Source of the DNA: DATKCN01 sp035513175
GTDB lineage: Bacteria > Chloroflexota > Chloroflexia > Thermomicrobiales > CFX8
Length of the DNA stretch: 16,078 nt
Assembly: GCA_035513175.1 (NCBI GenBank)
Contig: DATKCN010000398.1
Location: 1-16,078, forward strand
Reading direction: 5' to 3'
A program made the position numbers and the translations under genes. Below are positions 8,098 to 13,428 of this stretch, in pieces; position 1 is the first letter of the stretch, and each line of letters opens with the position of its first letter. The notes beneath the pieces were generated by a model. The model saw only the letters and a list, made by a program, of their open reading frames with translations. It searched no databases and was not told the DNA's origin.

Positions 8098-9108
8098 CTA
8101 GGGCGACGCTGGCGCGAACAGCGCGTGCAGGAATTCCGGATCGAGGTACGCGCGGCTGCGTTCGATCGTTTCCTCGTTGGAGATTGCGCGGTTGCCGGTG
8201 GCTGACGTGACGACGGCCCACGAGCACCATGCGACGGCGCGCAACGCGATCAGGCGTTTCATGCTGGCGAGCTGGATCAATAAGCGTTCCCCTTCCAGGT
8301 GTGGCCGGGCGGCGAGGTAGGCGTCGATGAAGCGGGTCTCCTGATCGGGGGTCAGGCGGGTGGCCGTCGCCGTTCGCCAGAGGGTCGTGGTCGGCAGCAG
8401 GAAGTGGGCCAGGTCCTGCGTGGCGGGGGCGACGCGCGCCTTCTCCCAGTCGATGAGCGACACGAAGCCATCGTCCGGCCGCACGATGAAGTTGTGGGTG
8501 TTCAGGTCGTAGTTGACGTAGGCCAGGTCCGGCTCGGCGAAGACGCTCGAAGCCCGCTCCAGATCCGCTTCGACGGCGGCGAAGGCTCGCTGTAGCGCTG
8601 CCCGCAACGCCCTCGGCCCCTCATTCCAGCCGAGGTAGGAGGCCGCCCACTCCCGCGCTTCGGCGACGATGGCAGGTCCCGGCTCACCGTAGAGCAGTAA
8701 GCCGTGCTCCCGCGCGACCGGGAGGCGGTGAATCGCGGCCACGCAGCGGGCGGCTTCTTCGAGGCCGGTGGCGTAGTCGAGCGGGCTTCCGGGCAGCCAC
8801 GTCTCCACCAGGAACGGAAATGGCAGGCCCTCCGGCTCCGGCTGTGTCGCGATCCAGCGCGGCGTTCTGCCGGATGGCGCGAGCAGGCGCAGGGCGCGTG
8901 CTTCGTAGCGCACCTGCTCGACGAGCGAGAGGCCGATCTGCGAGCCGGTGACGCAGCGGATGACCAGCGGCTCGGGAGTACTGGTCGTGAGGTAGTTGAG
9001 GCTGTATTCGCCGCGCGCCAGGAAGCGCAGTTCCGGCTCGTGGTCCAGGCCGAGCACGTTGCGTGTCTCCTTCGCCAGGGCCTTCGGATCAATCAGCGGC
9101 GCAGGCAC
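8098..9108 (-). CDS. aminoglycoside-phosphotransferase (APH) fold kinase
   Basis: This 336-residue protein belongs to the APH/choline-kinase-like small-molecule kinases, which move the ATP gamma-phosphate to a hydroxyl or amine. The catalytic loop VNYDLNTHNFIV (198-209) supplies Asp201 and Asn206, and the metal-binding Asp is in LIDWEKAR (Asp220). The usual HGD at the catalytic loop is NYD here. The GTG start at 9108 has GAGGG six bases upstream and overlaps the end of the selenoprotein gene by 20 nt, so it is the last gene of the tightly packed minus-strand set. Its substrate is unknown. Given the sugar-transferase neighbours, a sugar or amino-alcohol is a fair guess, and antibiotic resistance is not implied. 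Confidence 0.85.
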   Translation of the reverse strand: MPAPLIDPKALAKETRNVLGLDHEPELRFLARGEYSLNYLTTSTPEPLVIRCVTGSQIGLSLVEQVRYEARALRLLAPSGRTPRWIATQPEPEGLPFPFLVETWLPGSPLDYATGLEEAARCVAAIHRLPVAREHGLLLYGEPGPAIVAEAREWAASYLGWNEGPRALRAALQRAFAAVEADLERASSVFAEPDLAYVNYDLNTHNFIVRPDDGFVSLIDWEKARVAPATQDLAHFLLPTTTLWRTATATRLTPDQETRFIDAYLAARPHLEGERLLIQLASMKRLIALRAVAWCSWAVVTSATGNRAISNEETIERSRAYLDPEFLHALFAPASP

Positions 9109-9652
9109 GGGCTGCCCTCACGATCTGATCGATTGACGCGCGGTCGGCCGGCTCGCGGCTGACGTGAACCCAGCAGCGCTCGCCGGTGGCTGACAGAAGC
9201 ACGTCGCCGCCAAGCTGCGCGTAGTCGCTGGCCGTGAGGCGCGGCAGGCGGCCACGCATTGCCTGACGCAGGTAGTGCCAGATGGTCTTTGGCGAAACCA
9301 GCGCGCGGACGGGGTTGCGTTCCATGCCAAAGGCGCGATAGGCGTCCCGGCGCGGGTCGCGCAGGACCGGCCAGGGGATGTCGTGCCGCGCGCGATAGCG
9401 GCGCACGCTGGCGGCGGACTCGAACGCGACGACGAACACCCGCACGCCCAGCGTGTCCAGCTCTGGTTGACGCTCGCGCAACCGCGCGAGATGCTCGACG
9501 CACGGCAGTCAGCCCAGCCAGCGCATGAAGACCAGCAGCGCAGGTTGCCCGCGCCAATCGGAGATAGCCACCGGCTGGCCGTCCTCAGCGATGAATCGAA
9601 GGGTGTCGCGCAACGAGGCTCGCTCCGATCCGGGCTCAGCGTACGGCAGCAT
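9089..9652 (-). CDS. peroxiredoxin-like (AhpC/TSA, PRXL2-type) selenoprotein with in-frame UGA as Sec48
   Basis: Read through one TGA, the gene encodes 187 residues of a thioredoxin-fold peroxiredoxin-like protein. The N-terminus (SLRDTLRF...GQPVAISDWRGQPALLVFMRWLG) leads into the redox motif, where TGA at codon 48 stands for the first cysteine of G-C-x-x-C: the frame reads LG-U-LPCVEHLARL, with Cys51 as partner. The C-terminal half has family features (LGVRVFVVAFE, DIPWPVLRDPRRDAYRAFGM, QLGGDVLLSATGE, SREPADRASIDQIV). The frame is intact on both sides of the TGA. A SECIS-like hairpin lies at 9473-9490. The ATG at 9652 overlaps the glycosyltransferase gene by 17 nt, and the 3' end overlaps the kinase by 20 nt, which supports this extent. 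The expected role is peroxide or thiol-disulfide chemistry in the cytoplasm. The alternatives are a nonsense mutation or a read error; the hairpin and the exact position argue against both. Confidence 0.85.
9473..9490 (-). promoter_or_regulatory. candidate bacterial SECIS hairpin
   Basis: On the minus strand, CTCGCGC-GGTT-GCGCGAG forms a perfect 7-bp stem with a GGUU loop inside the coding sequence. The stem starts 18 nt and the loop 25 nt after the UGA. Bacterial SECIS elements are known to place a G-containing apical loop about 16-37 nt after the UGA, and the GGU loop resembles the SelB-contact loop of E. coli fdhF. GC-rich DNA forms hairpins easily, so position and loop carry most of the weight. 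Confidence 0.78.
9509..9511 (-). other. in-frame TGA predicted to encode selenocysteine (codon 48)
   Basis: The plus strand reads TCA, so the minus strand has TGA between GGC (Gly47) and CTG (Leu49), followed by CCG and TGC (Cys51). A TGC at this site would restore the canonical CxxC of the family, so the codon differs from Cys only at its third base. Confidence 0.82.
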
Positions 9653-10343
9653 AGCGCCGCGCCAGCCGCTCGGCGGGCACACCGAGGCTGTAGGCGATCT
9701 GCAGGCCGGTCATGAACAGCAGCGTGCGCACGACGCCGTGGCGCTGGAAGCGTCGGGCCGAGGTGGTGACGTGCGCCGGGAGCGTCGCGAGCCGTCCGCT
9801 CTTCCGCAAGCGGCGCGAGAGGTCGATGTCCTCCATCAGCGCCAGTTCCCGAAAGCCGCCGATGGCCTCGAAATCTGCTCGCCGCACCGCGATCGCCTGA
9901 TCGCCGAAGAAGGTGCGCTGAATGGGCATGCGAATCCTGCTCGCGAGCGACACGAAACGGTAGCGCAGCTCTGGCCGATCCAGACGCAGGTGGAACGCCA
10001 CGGCGCTGACGCGCGTGTCGGCCAGCGCGTCGACGATCAGTTGCCAGGCGTCGATCGGCAGCAGGGTGTCGGCATGCAGGAAGATGAGGATGTCGCCGGA
10101 GGCGCTCGCCGCGCCCGCGTTCATGCCGGCGCCGCGTCCGCGAGGCGCCGCGACGAGTCGCACGCCGGGAGTGGCTGACGCGATGTGTCTCGTCTCGTCA
10201 ACGCTGCCGGAGTCGGCGACGATGAGCTCCCAGCTTCCCGGCAGGCGCTCGAACTGTCGCAGGCACGCGCCGATTGTCGATGCCTCGTTGAGGCAGGGGA
10301 TGACGCACGACGCCAGTGTCGCAGGTTGTGGTTCGACTCTCAC
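9636..10343 (-). CDS. family-2 glycosyltransferase, 'rSAM/selenodomain-associated transferase 2' type (TIGR04283-like)
   Basis: This 235-residue GT-A glycosyltransferase starts with CVIPCLNEASTIGACL. It carries the group pattern GRGAGMNAGAASASGDILIFLHADT (70-93, with H-A-D at 90-92 in the DxD position), FFGDQAIAVRR (145-155), ALMEDIDLSRRLR (168-180) and VTTSARRFQRHG (192-203). These match the glycosyltransferase subfamily named for association with radical SAM and selenium-related domains. The GTG start at 10343 overlaps the upstream TGA by four bases (GTGA) and has GGAGG four bases before it, so the longer ORF from 10517 is rejected. A C-terminal hydrophobic stretch (TLLFMTGLQIAYSLG) may associate with the membrane. 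It ends 17 nt inside the selenoprotein gene. Acceptor and donor are unknown. Confidence 0.88.
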   Translation of the reverse strand: MRVEPQPATLASCVIPCLNEASTIGACLRQFERLPGSWELIVADSGSVDETRHIASATPGVRLVAAPRGRGAGMNAGAASASGDILIFLHADTLLPIDAWQLIVDALADTRVSAVAFHLRLDRPELRYRFVSLASRIRMPIQRTFFGDQAIAVRRADFEAIGGFRELALMEDIDLSRRLRKSGRLATLPAHVTTSARRFQRHGVVRTLLFMTGLQIAYSLGVPAERLARRYAAVR

Positions 10344-10693
10344 GACGCCTCCGCCTGGCGGCTGGAGCCCGGTTGTCTGTCGCGCGCGCCCTGGATCGCC
10401 TGGCGGACGACATCCTGCGAGGGCACGATGCCCTGGCTGACGACGCGGCCATTGACGGTCAGGATCGGCGCGTGCCAGCCGCCCCGCGCGAGCGGTTTCC
10501 AGAACCAGAGCATCCACGGCCGGACGGTGAGCGACACGCCGGGGTCATCGAGCCCGGAGACGACGTCACGGGCGACGCGCACCGTCAGATCGCATTCCTC
10601 GCAGTAGCGGTGCGGGATCGTGATGAAGCCCTGACGGCCGGTGATGCGGTAGACGACGACGTTGACACGGGGAACTGACTGGCTTGCGCTCAT
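10340..10693 (-). CDS. thioredoxin-like CxxC protein, 117 aa
   Basis: A small thioredoxin/glutaredoxin-fold protein. It has a beta strand (VNVVVYRITG), then Cys31-Glu-Glu-Cys34, and a probable cis-proline segment HAPILTVNG (73-81), where His-Ala-Pro precedes the last strands, followed by VPSQDVVRQAI. The position of CxxC and the cis-Pro fit a redox-active or thiol-transfer role in the cytoplasm. The ATG at 10693 has AGGAA about 10 nt upstream and is preferred over an earlier in-frame ATG at 10771 that would run into a sequence of no family character. Its TGA overlaps the next gene's GTG. Being encoded next to a selenoprotein with a UxxC motif, it is a candidate electron donor for it (inference). 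Confidence 0.78.
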   Translation of the reverse strand: MSASQSVPRVNVVVYRITGRQGFITIPHRYCEECDLTVRVARDVVSGLDDPGVSLTVRPWMLWFWKPLARGGWHAPILTVNGRVVSQGIVPSQDVVRQAIQGARDRQPGSSRQAEAS

Positions 10694-10791
10694 GCTGCTG
10701 ATTTCCTGCCACGACGGGAGCCGGCATGCGCCAGCCCATGCGCTATACGCACAAGTGTAAGCGGCGGGCACAAGCAGATCGGTGAGCGGGC

Positions 10792-11553
10792 CTACAGACC
10801 GGCGCCCGCAATCGTCGCAAGGGTCTGCCGGGTCGCTGGAGCGGCGAGGCAGGGATCGGCTTCCAGTTCCCGCGCCAGACGCCGCAGGTCGTCAGGAGTG
10901 TCAACGTCATGCCACGGATCGATGAGCGTCGCCTCAAGACCAGCGTCGCGAGCGCGGTCGAGCGTCTGCGCCAGGACGCGCTCGGAGCCCCAGTCGACGT
11001 TTTCGAACAGCGCGGGCTGGCTGGCGCGCAGCCCGATCAGGTAGTAGCCGCCGTCCTCCGCCGGACCCAGCACGAGGTCGATTCGCCCGCTCCGCAGCGC
11101 GCTGAACGCGTCCTCGATGCGCTCGCGAGGCAGAGTCGGCAGGTCGGCGCCGATCAGGACGACGGCGGTGGCGCCCAGCTCGAAGAGCTGCTCGAACGCC
11201 CCGTGCATGGCGTTGTCCAGCCCGGCGCCGCGTTCCTCGACGCAGGTTACGCCGTCCGGCAACGGGACTTCGAGCGCGGCGCCGCCGGGAGCAGGCGGGT
11301 GGAAGAGGTAGACGGCGGCCTCGCGCACGCGCAGCGCGCTCGACAGGGTGTCCCGCAGGAACGCGCCGTAGAGCAGCGCGGCCTGTGCCGGATCGAGCGG
11401 CGGCGACAGACGGGTCTTGACCGACCCCACGACAGGAAGCTTGCCGATGACTCCAAGCGCGCGAATGGCTCGCCTCGCTATCGACTGATGTCGCCCGCGA
11501 ATCCGACGCGGCCCCGGGCCGGCCTCACCGAGTCGCTGCGAGTCGTCGGACAC
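10792..11553 (-). CDS. DUF2064 transferase, 'rSAM/selenodomain-associated transferase 1' type (TIGR04282-like)
   Basis: A GT-A/nucleotidyltransferase-fold protein related to CofC. Family marks are GKLPVVGSVKTRLSP (37-51 from this start), the helix LLYGAFLRDTL, IGADLPTLP (134-142), GPAEDGGYYLIG (163-174) and DVDTPDDLRRL near the end. Such proteins are predicted to transfer a nucleotide or sugar; the family has been linked to arsenosugar and selenium-associated clusters. The start is unclear. GTG at 11553 is used here; an ATG at 11595 lies inside a hairpin. Homology begins only near residue 30, where an ATT codon (AGGCGAGCC upstream) could be the real start. The gap of 98 nt to the next gene holds nothing I can name. 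Confidence 0.82.
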   Translation of the reverse strand: MSDDSQRLGEAGPGPRRIRGRHQSIARRAIRALGVIGKLPVVGSVKTRLSPPLDPAQAALLYGAFLRDTLSSALRVREAAVYLFHPPAPGGAALEVPLPDGVTCVEERGAGLDNAMHGAFEQLFELGATAVVLIGADLPTLPRERIEDAFSALRSGRIDLVLGPAEDGGYYLIGLRASQPALFENVDWGSERVLAQTLDRARDAGLEATLIDPWHDVDTPDDLRRLARELEADPCLAAPATRQTLATIAGAGL

Positions 11554-11587
11554 GCTGCTATCGATCCGAGGGCGCGGGGGCCAACCA

Positions 11588-11607
11588 GGGCGCATGGCAA
11601 TGCGCCC
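11588..11607 (-). terminator. 8-bp perfect palindromic hairpin directly after the ThDP-enzyme stop codon
   Basis: GGGCGCAT-GGCA-ATGCGCCC (plus strand) is a perfect 8-bp stem with a 4-nt loop. On the minus strand it begins at the base after the TAG stop (11610-11608). No T-tract follows, so it is either a weak terminator, an mRNA 3' stabiliser or a REP-like palindrome. Hairpins of the form 'TAGGGGCGC...GCGCCC' are, to my knowledge, common between genes in this kind of genome. Confidence 0.5.
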
Positions 11608-13302
11608 CTACCGCGCGTAGACATCCTCCAGGTCGGGCGCGGCCTCGGTGGGCGGGGCCAGGACGGGGGACATGACGCTGCTGGAGTGGGCGTCGATCAC
11701 GCAGGGGCCGTCGACGCGCAGGGCGAGTGCGAAGGCGGCTTCCAGGTCGTCGTCCGGTCCGACGGTCAGGCCGCGGGCGCCGAAGGAGCGCGCGGCGGCC
11801 GCGAAGTCGGAGGGGTGAAAATCGACCGAGAGCACCTTGCCGCCTCGCTCGAAGCCATGGCGCATCCAGCCGAGCGTGCCGTTGTTGAGGATGATGAAGA
11901 TGATCGGCAGTTCGCGGCGCACGGCGGATTCCGCCTCGGCCAGCGAGTAGGCCCAGGCGCCGTCGCCGATCAGGGCGAAGACGCGGCCGGCATCCCCCAG
12001 CGCGGCTTGCGCGCCGATGGCGGCCGGTCCTCCCCAACCGAGCCCTGCCAGACCGCGTGGGGCAACGAAGTGGCGGCCCGCCTGCTTGATGTCGAAGTAG
12101 GCCGAGCCCCAGCCGGACGACAGGCTGGCGTCGCAGACCAGCACGTCCTGCGGGCGGGCCAGCATGTTGACGGTGTCCAGCACGCCACGCGGATCGACCT
12201 TGCCCGGTTCGGCCTGGACGTTGTCGTTGTAGGCGTCCCAACCGGACCGCGAGCGGCCCACGGCGCTTTTGCCCCAGCCGGAGCCGTTCCCGGCGTTGGC
12301 GGGCAGCAGTGGCAGGAGCGCGCGCAGGCTGTCACGCGCGTCGCCGATCAGCGCCACCGACGCGCCCTGGGCGATTCCCCCGCCGTCGATGTCGAGCTGC
12401 ACGAGCGTCTGGGAGGCGATCGGAAAGCGCCAGGAGAAGGTCGTGAGCTGTCCCAGCTTGCAGCCAACGGCGAAAATCGTGTCGCAGGCGGCCAGCAGGT
12501 CGTTCGCGCTGGTCTGCCCGAAGACGCCCGCCACGCCCGCCGACAGCGGATGGCCGCTGGCGATGGCGCCCTTGCCGGTGATGCTGGTCAGCACCGGCGC
12601 CTGCAAGCGCTCGGCGACGGCTGCGACCTCGTCCCACGCGCCGGAGGTGATCGCGCCGCTGCCTGCCAGCAGGATCGGGCGGGCGGCGGAGGTCAGCGTT
12701 TCGACGGCCCGTTGCAGCGCGTCATCGGAGGCAACCGAGCGATGTGGCGGGCACTCGCTGGAAACCTCCGGAATCGGCTGGTCAGGAATCTGCATCTTGA
12801 AGACATCGTCAGGGATCTCCAGCGTCACCGGGCCAGGTCGGCCGGAGACGGCGGTGCGGATCGCCAGCGCGATGGTGGCGGCGGCGTGCTCGGGGTCGTC
12901 GAGGCGGATCAGCGCCTTGGAGACGGGCCGCAGCGTCTCGGCCTGCCGGAAACCCTGCGAGGCGTTGCCGAACGGGCGGCGATGCTCCCAGCCGCGCGGG
13001 ATGTCGGCCACGACGGCCAGCAGCGGAATCGACGAATTGAGCGCCTCGGCCAGCCCGGAGACGAGGTTGGTCGCGCCGGGGCCGACGGTGCCGTCGCAGA
13101 CCCTCATGCGGCCGGAGACGCGTGCATAGCCGTCGGCGGCGTAGACGCCGCTGCGCTCGTCGCGCATCAGGACGTGGTCGATGCCGGGGCGGCGGTCGAA
13201 GATGCCCTGGTAGAGCGGGGTCGTCTGCCCGCCGGGGACGCCGAAGACGTGCGTCACACCCGACCGCATCAGCATTTCCGCCAGAAGATCGCCGACGTGC
13301 AT
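11608..13302 (-). CDS. thiamine-diphosphate-dependent enzyme, acetolactate synthase large subunit-like
   Basis: A 564-residue ThDP enzyme with the three domains of the acetohydroxyacid synthase/pyruvate oxidase family. The N-terminal pyrimidine-binding domain has VFGVPGGQTTPLY and the activating Glu49 (RDERSG). The central domain follows from about 195 (PILLAGSGAI, LDID). The C-terminal pyrophosphate domain has the GDG...NN motif: GDGAW at 446-450 and Asn473-Asn474. All ThDP-binding residues I can check are present. The ATG at 13302 has GGCGGGAG just upstream. No small regulatory subunit is encoded nearby, so it may be a stand-alone 2-oxoacid decarboxylase or carboligase rather than the branched-chain amino acid enzyme. 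A hairpin follows the stop, and an inverted heptad repeat precedes the gene. Confidence 0.86.
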   Translation of the reverse strand: MHVGDLLAEMLMRSGVTHVFGVPGGQTTPLYQGIFDRRPGIDHVLMRDERSGVYAADGYARVSGRMRVCDGTVGPGATNLVSGLAEALNSSIPLLAVVADIPRGWEHRRPFGNASQGFRQAETLRPVSKALIRLDDPEHAAATIALAIRTAVSGRPGPVTLEIPDDVFKMQIPDQPIPEVSSECPPHRSVASDDALQRAVETLTSAARPILLAGSGAITSGAWDEVAAVAERLQAPVLTSITGKGAIASGHPLSAGVAGVFGQTSANDLLAACDTIFAVGCKLGQLTTFSWRFPIASQTLVQLDIDGGGIAQGASVALIGDARDSLRALLPLLPANAGNGSGWGKSAVGRSRSGWDAYNDNVQAEPGKVDPRGVLDTVNMLARPQDVLVCDASLSSGWGSAYFDIKQAGRHFVAPRGLAGLGWGGPAAIGAQAALGDAGRVFALIGDGAWAYSLAEAESAVRRELPIIFIILNNGTLGWMRHGFERGGKVLSVDFHPSDFAAAARSFGARGLTVGPDDDLEAAFALALRVDGPCVIDAHSSSVMSPVLAPPTEAAPDLEDVYAR

Positions 13303-13353
13303 TGACTCCCGCCTTTCATATATGGTGGACGGTGGTTGGGGCAGTCTAAACGA

Positions 13354-13428
13354 TGAGGGAGTAGGGAGTAGGGAGCAGGGGCGAAAACCGGTTACTCAAA
13401 CCCCTATTCCCTACTCCCTACTCCCTCA
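13354..13428. repeat. 28-bp inverted repeat built of GGGAGTA heptads
   Basis: The left arm (13354-13381) has GGG at 13357, 13364, 13371 and 13378. The right arm (13401-13428) is its reverse complement with 26 of 28 positions matching, around a 19-nt spacer. The right arm includes the TGA stop (13428-13426 on the minus strand) of the hydrolase-glycosyltransferase gene. Each arm alone fits a G-quadruplex pattern on its G-rich strand. It fills most of the 123-nt gap before the ThDP enzyme gene. A terminator function is possible, but there is no T-tract. Confidence 0.8.

Noticed and set aside
9089..9481. 130-residue ORF with a TTG start on the minus strand
   Set aside because: It begins inside the thioredoxin fold, after the redox motif, and only because a TGA precedes it. 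The frame continues upstream with full family similarity, so it is part of the longer selenoprotein gene.
9509..9511. Reading the TGA as a disabling nonsense mutation (pseudogene)
   Set aside because: The frame is otherwise intact, the stop replaces exactly the redox Cys, a SECIS-like hairpin follows at the right distance, and neighbouring genes overlap both ends. Not excluded without the genome's sel genes.
9636..10517. Longer start (10517) for the family-2 glycosyltransferase
   Set aside because: It would read through the whole upstream CEEC gene in another frame. The GTG at 10343 gives a GTGA overlap, a GGAGG site, and starts right before the first family strand.
10340..10771. Longer start (10771) for the CEEC protein
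   Set aside because: The extra 26 residues show no family character, and the ATG at 10693 has a good AGGAA upstream.
10909..13305. 798-residue plus-strand ORF antisense to the ThDP enzyme and DUF2064 transferase
   Set aside because: Composition is that of a GC-rich antisense shadow with no family motif; the minus strand encodes two recognisable enzymes over the same span.
13303..13350. Promoter for the ThDP enzyme (TAGACT ... ATATAT on the minus strand)
   Set aside because: The hexamers match poorly and the spacing is off for any combination, so I do not call it.
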